Part shown: one piece after another, positions 1-6,330 of the stretch
How positions within the stretch are numbered: the stretch's first letter is position 1
Layout of the letters: each line of letters starts with the position of its first letter
Source: Anaerolineae bacterium
Lineage (GTDB): Bacteria > Chloroflexota > Anaerolineae > B4-G1 > SLSP01
DNA length: 13,008 bases
Assembly: GCA_016934645.1 (NCBI GenBank)
Contig: JAFGSL010000395.1
Span: forward strand, 1 to 13,008
Direction: 5' to 3'
Position numbers and translations under genes: made by a program
The notes under the pieces: model-generated
Told to the model about the DNA's origin: nothing
What the model saw: only the letters and a program-made list of their open reading frames with translations
The model's database searches: none

Positions 1-45
1 AAGTGAAGCGCGCGCCTCACTACCGAATTGTAATTGCTTAGCCAT
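1..45 (-). CDS. groL: Chaperonin GroEL, N-terminal fragment
   Basis: Only the first 15 codons are present; the gene runs off the left edge. They translate to MAKQLQFGSEARASL, which matches the conserved GroEL start (MAKQL.F..EAR..L). The start is supported by an AAGGAG ribosome binding site at 60-55, nine bases before the ATG. The gene follows groES on the same strand after a 62-base gap, the usual groES-groEL order, and is expected to be cotranscribed from the CIRCE-controlled promoter. GroEL is the cytoplasmic double-ring ATP-dependent folding chamber that GroES caps. The rest of the protein cannot be judged from this window. Confidence 0.9.
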   Translation of the reverse strand, partial: MAKQLQFGSEARASL

Positions 46-107
46 GTTTTTCTACTCCTTAACTCAAGAAGATTATTTTATAAATTGCTGTGGGTGTGAG
101 GGCCAGA

Positions 108-413
108 CTACTCTTCGATCACGCCCAGGATGTCATCAACACGCAGGATCAACATTTCTTTACCGTCGCGGGTTTTAAACGTTGTGCCGGCGTACTTTGC
201 ATAGATCACCAGGTCGCCCTCCCGCGGGCCGACGACTTTGCCATCTTCATTTTCCACTTCCACTTCGGGGCCGACGGCCAGGACTTTGCCCTGCTGGGGC
301 TTTTCTTTGGCCGTGTCTGGGAGCACCAACTGCCCACCGGCGAAGGTCATCTCGTTCTCCTCGACTGGTTCCACAATTACACGGTCGTTCAAGGGTCTAA
401 TCTTTACGCTCAT
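108..413 (-). CDS. groS: Co-chaperonin GroES (Hsp10)
   Basis: This 101-residue protein has the normal length for bacterial GroES, the heptameric lid of the GroEL folding chamber in the cytoplasm. The start MSVKIRPLNDRVIVEP is the classic family N-terminus. The mobile loop lies at about residues 20-37; its hydrophobic GroEL-contact tripeptide reads LVL, followed by PDTAKEKP. The GPREGDLVIYAKYAGT segment and the end DDILGVIEE are also typical. The loop reads TFAGGQLVLPD, which looks about one residue longer than the common TAGGIVLPD form. A GGAGGT ribosome binding site lies about five bases before the ATG. It is the first gene of the operon, downstream of two CIRCE elements. Confidence 0.97.
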   Translation of the reverse strand: MSVKIRPLNDRVIVEPVEENEMTFAGGQLVLPDTAKEKPQQGKVLAVGPEVEVENEDGKVVGPREGDLVIYAKYAGTTFKTRDGKEMLILRVDDILGVIEE

Positions 414-456
414 GACTTACCTCCACTTGATGAATTTAGGTTTTTCGTGTATACCA

Positions 457-483
457 TTAGCACTCGACTGTTCTGAGTGCTAA
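457..483. promoter_or_regulatory. CIRCE operator 1 (perfect consensus)
   Basis: The site is TTAGCACTC, nine bases, GAGTGCTAA, an exact match to the CIRCE consensus bound by the heat-shock repressor HrcA. It lies about 44 bases upstream of the groES start and immediately downstream of the -10 box, so a bound repressor would cover the transcription start or early leader. HrcA itself is not encoded in the window. Confidence 0.97.
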
Positions 484-493
484 CTTGCTTATA

Positions 494-522
494 ATGATAG
501 CACGGTTCATGGCGTTTGTCAA
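494..522 (-). promoter_or_regulatory. Promoter of groES-groEL
   Basis: On the minus strand TTGACA (522-517) is followed, after 17 bases, by TATCAT (499-494), a strong housekeeping sigma-factor promoter. Transcription should start near 487. The -35 box overlaps the left arm of the upstream CIRCE copy, and the predicted start abuts the downstream copy. Confidence 0.85.
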
Positions 523-546
523 GCACTCTCACCTTGAGAGTGCTAA
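520..546. promoter_or_regulatory. CIRCE operator 2 (one degenerate arm)
   Basis: The left arm CAAGCACTC differs from the consensus TTAGCACTC at two bases. The right arm GAGTGCTAA is exact, and the spacer is exactly nine bases. The element covers the groES -35 box, so HrcA bound here would block RNA polymerase directly. The two CIRCE centres are 63 bp apart, about six helical turns. Confidence 0.85.
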
Positions 547-579
547 AATCTAATGAATTGCTAATATTTTGTTGGCCAC

Positions 580-601
580 CCTTGCGAAGGCCTTCGCAAG
601 G
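580..601. terminator. 22-bp perfect palindrome between adaptor gene and groES promoter
   Basis: The sequence is fully self-complementary (arms CCTTGCGAAGG/CCTTCGCAAGG) and lies nine bases past the adaptor stop codon. As RNA it would form a 9-bp stem with a GGCC loop. No U-run follows on either strand, so it is at best a weak or factor-assisted terminator. It could also be a protein-binding site or a small palindromic repeat. Confidence 0.45.
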
Positions 602-610
602 ATTGAATTT

Positions 611-2935
611 TCATGGAGTGATTTCTACTGTGGCCTTCATCCCCCACAACAGCGTAGGTGATGGCGTGTCTAGTGCGATGATGACCGGGAAAGCGACGTC
701 ATCACGATAGAGGACTCCCTGTGCCTTGATCTGGGTTACTCGCCCGGAGAATGTGACCTCAGGCAGCGCATCCACTTTGACCGTGACCGGTTGCCCCACG
801 CTGATGTGCTCCACATCGTTCTCCAGCACGTCGCGGGTCTGCACGTGCAGCCGATCGAGCGTGGCCAACACGAGGATGGGGATCTCCGGTGTGACGAGAT
901 CGCCGGTTTCCACGGTCACCTGCGTGACCGTGCCGGCGAACGGGGCGCGCAGTTCGGTGTGCGCCAGGGTGGCCTGAGCGGCGGCGAGTGTGGCTTCCGC
1001 TTGCCGGACGGCAGCCTGCGCCACGGCGATATCCTCGGCGCGGGGCCCGGCCTGGGTCACGTTAAGCTCCACCTGCGCTGCGGCGAATTGCGCTTCGGTG
1101 ACGCGCACGCCTGCATCGGCAGCCTGTGCCTGGACGGCGAATACGCGTGGGATAACGGCGAGACGTGTCTCGGCGGCGGCAATCCTTTGCTCGACGATGG
1201 CGATCTGTTCACGGTAAGCCAGTGCGCTCTCGTCGTTCTCACCGTCTTTGGCCCATTGCCATTGGGCTTCGAGTTGGCGCTTTTCGGCCTGTGCTGTTTC
1301 AAGCTGTGCGCGCACGGCGGCGACTTGCGCATCGCGTTCGGTGGCGGTCCATTGATTACGCAACGCAATAGCCCGTGCCACGTCACTTTCGGCGGTGGCA
1401 ACCTGCGCTTCGGCGGCGGTGACGCTCTCCGGGCGCGGCCCGGTCTGTGCCAGGGCCAGTTGTGCTCGGGTTGTCGCCAGCGCCGCTTCCGCTTGACGCA
1501 CGGCAGCGGTTGCGTGCGATGTATCGAGGCGCGCCAGCACCTCCCCAGCCCGCACGCTCGTTCCTGGCTGCGCCAGCACTTCGACGATCTGACCGGGGAT
1601 GGTGAACCGCGCTTCGCTCCAGCGTTCTGGCTCAATCACAGCTTCGGCAATAATGCGCGATGCGTGATCCGTGATGGGTGATTCTTGGTTTGCGATTGTG
1701 GATTCCTCATTTGCCATTTGCCACTCGCCATTTGCAATTTGTAATTCGCACTTCGTTGTCATTCCCCACATAGCCCAGTCCGGCATGGTGTCCAGTTCGA
1801 TGTAGACGGGGTAGATCACGTCGCCCAGGTAATCCTGGCCCTGGCGGTCGATGCGGGTGACGCGCCCGGAAAAGGCGGTGTCGGGCCGGGCGTTGAAGGT
1901 AATGTGAACGGGCTGCCCCTCGATCACGCGCGCAATGTCGAGTTCGGTCAGGTCTTTGACGCGGATGTGCAACGCATTGAGCGTCGCCAGGGTAACAAGG
2001 GCGCTGCCAAGCGTGGTGATGTCTCCTGGGTGTATGGCAATGTCGCTCACGATCGCATCGAAGGGAGCGGCCAATGTCAGGTCGGCGCGCAGGTTGCGGG
2101 CGGCTGCCAGTGCCGCTTCGGACTCGCGGACGACGGCTTCTGCTACAGCGATCGTTGCGTCGGTCGCGCCAGCTTGTGCCAGATCGAGCTGGGCCTGCAA
2201 TGCGTCGCGCTGTACCAGCGCGGTCTGGACGCTGGCCTGCGCCGCGCCAATTTTTGCTCCGGCCGGGCCACGAAGGGCGACGAGTTGTGCTCTCGCGGCA
2301 TCCAAAGCCGCCTGCGCCGCTGTCACCTGCGCACGCGCTATTTCTTCGTAGGTACCGAGCGCTGGGCAGATTTGCTGTGTGCTGCCGTCTGGCATAGAAA
2401 CGTCGAGACACTGCATCGTGTCGTCGTGCACTTGGTCGGCCTGATGGCAGGCGAGTTCAGCTGCCGCAATCGCTGTTTGCGCGTCGGCGACGTCAGCTTC
2501 GATCCCATTGACCTGGCTTGCGGTGAGTAGCGCAGTGGTCTGGGAGATTACGGCATCGGCGACGGCGACTTGGGCTTCGAGTGCAGCCAATTGTTCCGGA
2601 CGTGCGCTGGCCCGCACCAGTGCTAACTGGGCTTGCGCTGCGCTCAACGCGGCTTCGGCCTGATGGATAGCGAGCTGTGCATCCGTATCGTCTAGCCGTA
2701 GCAGTGCGTCGCCCGCGCGGATTGCGTCGCCTTCAGCCACGAACACTTCGGCAACTGCGCGACTATCCACCGTGCGCAGCGTCACCCAACGCGCCGGTTC
2801 GGCGACGCCTTCTACCGCGATCACATCTGCATCCGCCTTGACCGGCGGCAGAATCGGTTCTGTCGTCGCGCTCAACGCAGCATTGCACCCTGTCAACAAC
2901 AGGACTCCGATCAACAAAATGCGCCATGTTTTCAT
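611..2935 (-). CDS. Tandem two-module HlyD/MacA-like adaptor lipoprotein
   Basis: The N-terminus is a lipoprotein signal peptide with lipobox LLTG-Cys17. Two complete membrane-fusion modules follow. Module 1 (about 40-395) has a half-lipoyl strand ending VRAGD-like at 73-76, a long Ala/Gln-rich coiled-coil hairpin (83-285), the return lipoyl half APFDAIVSDI (290-299) and a beta-barrel ending at WGMTTK. Module 2 (about 428-774) repeats this plan, with APFAGTVTQV at 664-673 and the end WGMKATVEI. Usual adaptors are 350-450 residues with one module. Such proteins link a FtsX/MacB-type permease to exported substrate outside the membrane. The hairpin of module 1 carries a tip insertion with Cys163, Cys176 and Cys190. 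Residues about 393-427 are encoded by a heptad repeat array that joins the modules. A GGAGGT ribosome binding site lies five bases upstream of the ATG. Last gene of the ABC operon; the substrate is unknown. Confidence 0.88.
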   Translation of the reverse strand: MKTWRILLIGVLLLTGCNAALSATTEPILPPVKADADVIAVEGVAEPARWVTLRTVDSRAVAEVFVAEGDAIRAGDALLRLDDTDAQLAIHQAEAALSAAQAQLALVRASARPEQLAALEAQVAVADAVISQTTALLTASQVNGIEADVADAQTAIAAAELACHQADQVHDDTMQCLDVSMPDGSTQQICPALGTYEEIARAQVTAAQAALDAARAQLVALRGPAGAKIGAAQASVQTALVQRDALQAQLDLAQAGATDATIAVAEAVVRESEAALAAARNLRADLTLAAPFDAIVSDIAIHPGDITTLGSALVTLATLNALHIRVKDLTELDIARVIEGQPVHITFNARPDTAFSGRVTRIDRQGQDYLGDVIYPVYIELDTMPDWAMWGMTTKCELQIANGEWQMANEESTIANQESPITDHASRIIAEAVIEPERWSEARFTIPGQIVEVLAQPGTSVRAGEVLARLDTSHATAAVRQAEAALATTRAQLALAQTGPRPESVTAAEAQVATAESDVARAIALRNQWTATERDAQVAAVRAQLETAQAEKRQLEAQWQWAKDGENDESALAYREQIAIVEQRIAAAETRLAVIPRVFAVQAQAADAGVRVTEAQFAAAQVELNVTQAGPRAEDIAVAQAAVRQAEATLAAAQATLAHTELRAPFAGTVTQVTVETGDLVTPEIPILVLATLDRLHVQTRDVLENDVEHISVGQPVTVKVDALPEVTFSGRVTQIKAQGVLYRDDVAFPVIIALDTPSPTLLWGMKATVEITP
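1654..1758. repeat. In-frame heptad repeat array inside the adaptor gene
   Basis: About fifteen degenerate 7-bp units run without a break; examples on the plus strand are TGCGTGA, TTTGCCA (twice in a row), TTTGCAA and TTCGCAC. The stretch is about 105 bases, divisible by three, and carries no stop codon in the adaptor frame, where it encodes a polar linker containing QIANGEWQMANEE. It resembles the intergenic arrays in this window and lies between the two adaptor modules. Exact ends are uncertain by one unit. Confidence 0.85.
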
Positions 2936-2953
2936 GGTACACCTCCGTTGTAA

Positions 2954-3058
2954 GAAATGAGAAATGAGAAACGAGTGATGAGAAATGTGTCACGCGTGAT
3001 GCGTAATTCGCTGATTCTTCATTCGCTGATTCTCCACTCGCTGATTCGCTCATTCGTA
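2954..3058. repeat. Heptad repeat array between permease and adaptor genes
   Basis: About fifteen 7-bp units fill nearly all of the 114-base gap between the permease stop and the adaptor start. Units include GAAATGA (twice), GTGATGA, GTGATGC, GTAATTC and TCGCTGA. The permease stop codon (3052-3050) lies inside the array. On the other side the array ends eight bases before the adaptor ribosome binding site. No gene fits here. Confidence 0.85.
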
Positions 3059-5533
3059 CGCCAACACTTCCCGCACCGTCAACCGTGAGGCATTTCGGGC
3101 GGGGAGGGCGCTGGCGAAGACGCTGAGGACGACGACCACGCCCAGCCAGATCCACACGCCGAGTGTCGAGAAACTGAAGCTGAGCGGCGCGCCCATCAGA
3201 GGAAGGCCAACAGCGTCGCTGAGCAGCCGTCCCAGGGGGAACGCGAGTGTCGTCCCGAATGCCCAACTGAGCACGCCAATGGTGACGCCTTCGACGATGA
3301 AGACCTGCGCCACGCCGCGGTTGGGCGCGCCGATGGCCCGCAGCACGCCGATTTCGCGCGCGCGTTCCAGCACGTTGATGCTCATCGCCCCCATTAATCC
3401 CAGTCCACCTACCAGCGCCAGCAGCACTGCCATCACCATCAACAACGCGATGATGATACCGAAGCTGGTGCCGGCTTCCTCACGCTCGCCGCTGACGGTC
3501 TGGGTATCGCTCACCCGCAGCCCGGCGCGCTCGAAGTGCGTTTCCACGGCGGTTGCGGTTGCGGCGACCGTGTCCGCGTCGTGATGCTCCGTCCGAATCA
3601 GCGCCGCGCCCCCCATCCCCACCTGTCCCGTCGTCCGCGCGATATAGGGGTAGGGCGCGTAACCCATCGGCATCAGGATCCCCATACAGACGCCGACGAC
3701 GCGGTAAGTCCGTTCGCGCCCCATGATCTTCAGTACGACCTCGCTGCCCACCTCGATATCCGGTTCCTCTTTTATGGCGAGGGCGTTGAGCACCACGGCG
3801 TTCTCATCCTCAGGCAACAACCAGCGCCCGGCGAGCATCTTGGGTGCGGGCACCAGCGCTGAATCGGGATGTGGAACAAAGAAATAGAGATTGTCGCTTT
3901 CGACGCCGTCCGGATGCACGCGGCGGGCGGGCAGTTGAAACCAGATGTCGGCGGCGGCGACGCCCGGCACGTCCAGCGCGGCCTGGATCATCTTGTCCGC
4001 GCGGTAGGATCGGGCGGGGATGACCATTACGTCAAAGCCCCACCACTGTAGCAGTTCATCGAGCGTCTGGTCGAGCGATGCCTGTACACTGAAGACGCCC
4101 ATAAAGATCGCGCCGCCGAGTGTCAGCGTGATGAGTGTGAGTGCGAGCCGGCCTTTGCTGCGGAAGGTATTGCGCAGGGAGAGCAACAGCGGGCGGCGTA
4201 AGATGTGGCGCGTAAACCATAGGTTCGCGCCGGAAAGCAGCCGGTCGATCCAACCCGCGCCGAAGTGCCCCTTGCCGGGGTGGTAACCCATCCGCAGCGC
4301 TTCCGCCGCCGTGACCCGCAGGTTTGCCAGGAAAGGCGGTAGTGACGCCAACACGGGGACGATCATGCCTACCGCAATCTGGATGAGGGCCGCCGTTGGT
4401 GAGAGACGTGCCTCCCGCAGGTCGAAGTTGAACATCCCGGCGATAAAGGCGCTGAGGGCGCGCGCGCTCACGCAGCTTAATGGGATGGCGATGAGGAGGG
4501 CACACAGACCGTACAGCAGTGCCAGTGTCAGGTACATGCCCATAATCTGCCCGGTGCGCGCGCCGATGGCCTTCATCACCCCGATCTGCCGTTTTTGCTG
4601 GGCCAACAGCGCGGAGACGGTGTTGAGGATAAGGAAGACGCTGAGGAGGAGCGCGAGCACGCCTAACGCGCCCATCAGCAGCAGGACGGCGTCCAGGATG
4701 TCGTCGAGGGGCAGCGCGCCCGGTTCCGCCGTCAGCGAAAGTGGGATGGTGAACCCGTTGTCCTCGGCCTTGTCCTTGACGGCGTTGACGGCGGAGCGGC
4801 TCCCCCCCTTAGTCCTCCCCACTGGGGGGGAGACGGGGGGGATAACCCGCACGTGCAGTTCGTTGAAGCCGTACGGTTCGCCGAGCCACGTCAGCGTCTC
4901 GAAGGCGATGTAGCCGTAGGGTGTGCCATCGAACTGCGCTGGGACCTGCACCATGTCGTGAGCTAGCCCGGCGATGCGGAGATGCCGCACGCGGCCGCCG
5001 GGCAATTCGATGCTGAGTGTATCGCCCACGCGCGCGTCGAGCACAGCCAGCGCGGATCGTTCAACGAGGATTTCGCGCTCCGGCGGCGGCCAGGCGCTCA
5101 GCTCTGACTCCTCTCCTCCAGGAGAGGGGAAAATCAGGTCCACGCGCATCGTGTCGTAGTCGCGCACGGCGAAGACGCGCAACGTCATCTCGGTGGATTG
5201 AGCGGAATTCAACGGATGATCATCCGTTGAATCCGCTGCGATGACTTGCGCACGCACTTCGAGCACACGGCGAGCATCGACGTCGGCGACTTCCGGCATG
5301 GCCCGTACCGCACGCACGAAGTCTTCGTTGAACAGCTCCACGGTGCGCACGATCCCGTCGGAGGGGCTGATGGCCGCGTAACTGCGCGCCATCTCGGTCG
5401 AGAGCAGCGTCCGCGCGCTCACGATCGTCCCGATGGCAAACAGGCCCACCGCTATTGACAGCACAATGAGCAGCGTCCGGGTCTTGTTGCCGGTGAGGTC
5501 GTTGAGAACTTTGCACCAACGTGTTGCTAACAT
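3050..5533 (-). CDS. ABC transporter permease with two FtsX/MacB-type halves
   Basis: Eight membrane segments are visible in two groups of four: about 19-41, 283-310, 335-360 and 383-405, then 463-485, 698-722, 750-772 and 796-815. Each half has a large extracytoplasmic domain between its first and second helix (about 42-282 and 486-697). The cytoplasmic coupling motif after the second helix appears in both halves: QKRQIGVMKAIGA near 322-334 and ERAREIGVLRAIGA near 732-745. This is the plan of the 800-residue FtsX-domain permeases that use a LolD/MacB-type ATPase to drive extraction or export of substrates outside the membrane. A strong AAAGGAG site supports the ATG. The first extracytoplasmic domain contains three palindromic, in-frame insertions (about residues 100-111, 135-142 and 231-245). 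The stop codon lies in a heptad array. Substrate unknown. Confidence 0.92.
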   Translation of the reverse strand: MLATRWCKVLNDLTGNKTRTLLIVLSIAVGLFAIGTIVSARTLLSTEMARSYAAISPSDGIVRTVELFNEDFVRAVRAMPEVADVDARRVLEVRAQVIAADSTDDHPLNSAQSTEMTLRVFAVRDYDTMRVDLIFPSPGGEESELSAWPPPEREILVERSALAVLDARVGDTLSIELPGGRVRHLRIAGLAHDMVQVPAQFDGTPYGYIAFETLTWLGEPYGFNELHVRVIPPVSPPVGRTKGGSRSAVNAVKDKAEDNGFTIPLSLTAEPGALPLDDILDAVLLLMGALGVLALLLSVFLILNTVSALLAQQKRQIGVMKAIGARTGQIMGMYLTLALLYGLCALLIAIPLSCVSARALSAFIAGMFNFDLREARLSPTAALIQIAVGMIVPVLASLPPFLANLRVTAAEALRMGYHPGKGHFGAGWIDRLLSGANLWFTRHILRRPLLLSLRNTFRSKGRLALTLITLTLGGAIFMGVFSVQASLDQTLDELLQWWGFDVMVIPARSYRADKMIQAALDVPGVAAADIWFQLPARRVHPDGVESDNLYFFVPHPDSALVPAPKMLAGRWLLPEDENAVVLNALAIKEEPDIEVGSEVVLKIMGRERTYRVVGVCMGILMPMGYAPYPYIARTTGQVGMGGAALIRTEHHDADTVAATATAVETHFERAGLRVSDTQTVSGEREEAGTSFGIIIALLMVMAVLLALVGGLGLMGAMSINVLERAREIGVLRAIGAPNRGVAQVFIVEGVTIGVLSWAFGTTLAFPLGRLLSDAVGLPLMGAPLSFSFSTLGVWIWLGVVVVLSVFASALPARNASRLTVREVLAYE
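4801..4842. repeat. In-frame palindromic element in the permease gene (copy 1)
   Basis: C-runs (7 bases at 4802-4808 and a second C-rich run near 4814-4820) face two 7-base G-runs (near 4824-4830 and 4835-4841), giving a GC-rich hairpin. It encodes about residues 231-245, with IPPVSPPVGRTKGGS, a Pro/Gly-rich segment unlike the surrounding domain. C-rich/G-rich palindromes of this look are common as dispersed intergenic elements in Chloroflexota and relatives (from memory). Confidence 0.65.
5110..5127. repeat. In-frame palindromic element in the permease gene (copy 2)
   Basis: CCTCTCCT and AGGAGAGG form a perfect 8-bp inverted repeat with a 2-base centre, inside the part encoding FPSPGGEESE (about residues 135-144). 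It interrupts the first extracytoplasmic domain of the permease without shifting the frame. It resembles the short purine/pyrimidine-rich palindromes often seen between genes in this kind of genome. Confidence 0.55.
5202..5237. repeat. In-frame palindromic element in the permease gene (copy 3)
   Basis: Bases 5207-5232 form a perfect 26-bp palindrome centred on GATGA/TCATC. The match continues outward to 5202/5237 with one unpaired base. It encodes about residues 100-111 (DSTDDHPLNSAQ), a polar stretch between strands of the first extracytoplasmic domain. The insertion leaves the frame open. Confidence 0.75.
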
Positions 5534-5546
5534 CGCTTTCTCCTTT

Positions 5547-5583
5547 GTGAGTTGAAAGTTATCGAACCTTGAACCTTCAACTT
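5547..5583. repeat. Short heptad repeat between ATPase and permease genes
   Basis: Heptads of the form CTTGAAC, CTTCAAC and TTTGAAC occupy most of the 43-base gap between the first ATPase gene and the permease, ending beside the permease ribosome binding site. The ATPase stop codon (5579-5577) and its last two or three codons (VQS) lie in the repeat. Confidence 0.65.
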
Positions 5584-6263
5584 TGAACTATTTCCCCGTC
5601 TGCTAGCGTGATGACGCGCGTACCACGTGCTGCTACGTCTTTGTCGTGGGTGACGAGGATGACGGTTTTGCCTTTGGCAGCGAGCGCGGCGAATACGTCG
5701 AGGACCGTGCTGGCGGTCGTGGAGTCGAGGCTACCGGTCGGTTCGTCGGCGATGATGAGCGGCGGATCGTTCGCCAGCGCGCGGGCGATAGCGACACGTT
5801 GCTGTTGCCCACCGGAGATGGCCGTCGGTGGCTTGCGGGCGTGTGCGGCGATCTCGACCTGTTCCAACAACTGCATCGCGCGCTCGCGGCGTTGCCGGTG
5901 AGTGTACCGGTGCGCAAAGTCCATCGGCAGCATCACATTCTGCACGAGGCTCAGCGTAGGCAGTAGTTCGAACGTCTGGAAGACGACGCCGGCGGTCCGT
6001 CCGCGCCACTGTGCGGCTTTCTCCGGGCCGAAGCGATGCACAGGCGCGCCGTCTATCCAGATTTCGCCGCCGGTAGCGCGATCCAGCCCGGCGAGGACGT
6101 TGACGAGCGTCGTTTTGCCCGCGCCGGATTTACCGGTGATGACGAGGAACTCACCCTGCCGCACATCCAGGCTGATGCCCTTGAGGGCGACGACCGTACC
6201 AGCCAATCCGCGATATTCTTTGACGACGTTGCGTACCTTTATTAGAGTTGGTTCATCGTTCAT
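5577..6263 (-). CDS. ABC transporter ATPase, LolD/MacB type (second of two)
   Basis: A complete 228-residue nucleotide-binding protein. Counted from the chosen ATG it shows Walker A GKSGAGKTT (44-52), the Q-loop in FQTFELLPTLS (about 95-105), signature ISGGQQQRV (139-147), Walker B LIIADEP (159-165) and the H-loop His in VTHD (about 196). It should hydrolyse ATP at the inner face of the membrane and drive the adjacent FtsX-type permease. I chose the ATG at 6263 because MNDEPTLIKVRNVVKEY is a normal family N-terminus. An in-frame TTG at 6308 would add 15 residues encoded by repeat-like DNA, and neither start has a strong ribosome binding site. It is about 52% identical by eye to the neighbouring ATPase, so the pair could act as a heterodimer. 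Confidence 0.93.
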   Translation of the reverse strand: MNDEPTLIKVRNVVKEYRGLAGTVVALKGISLDVRQGEFLVITGKSGAGKTTLVNVLAGLDRATGGEIWIDGAPVHRFGPEKAAQWRGRTAGVVFQTFELLPTLSLVQNVMLPMDFAHRYTHRQRRERAMQLLEQVEIAAHARKPPTAISGGQQQRVAIARALANDPPLIIADEPTGSLDSTTASTVLDVFAALAAKGKTVILVTHDKDVAARGTRVITLADGEIVQS

Positions 6264-6330
6264 CGTTCGTTTCTTGTCTTTGATGATGCGTGATTCGTGA
6301 AAGGTCAATTACGTATCACGCTTCACGGAT
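6264..6330. repeat. Heptad-like repeat between the two ATPase genes
   Basis: On the minus strand GTGAAGC, GTGATAC and GTAATTG follow one another at the end of the upstream ATPase gene, whose TGA stop (6318-6316) lies inside. The motif continues more loosely towards the next start, where ACGATGA and ACGATGA-like units occur. The units match those downstream of the plus-strand racemase-like gene (GTGATGC, GTGATAC, GTAATTC). Confidence 0.6.

Noticed and set aside
90..476. Plus-strand open frame of 128 codons opposite groES
   Set aside because: It is the antisense of a certain groES gene and runs through the CIRCE operator; no motif is present.
791..1681. Long open frame of 296 codons on the plus strand opposite the adaptor gene
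   Set aside because: Its composition (Gly, Cys, Arg rich, no recognisable motif) is what an antisense frame of a high-GC, Ala/Gln-rich coiled-coil gene gives. The minus-strand frame has a signal peptide, lipobox and clear adaptor domains.
1057..2411. Two minus-strand open frames in another frame within the adaptor gene, which could suggest a frameshifted gene
   Set aside because: The adaptor frame is continuous through both regions with recognisable domains; the alternative frames are Arg/Pro/Ser-rich and match nothing.
2954..3058. Heptad arrays considered as a CRISPR array
   Set aside because: Units are 7 bp, contiguous and degenerate, with no unique spacers and no cas genes nearby.
6264..6308. 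TTG start at 6308 for the second ATPase
   Set aside because: The added 15 residues come from repeat-like DNA and are not like family N-termini; the ATG at 6263 gives a normal start, although neither has a good ribosome binding site.
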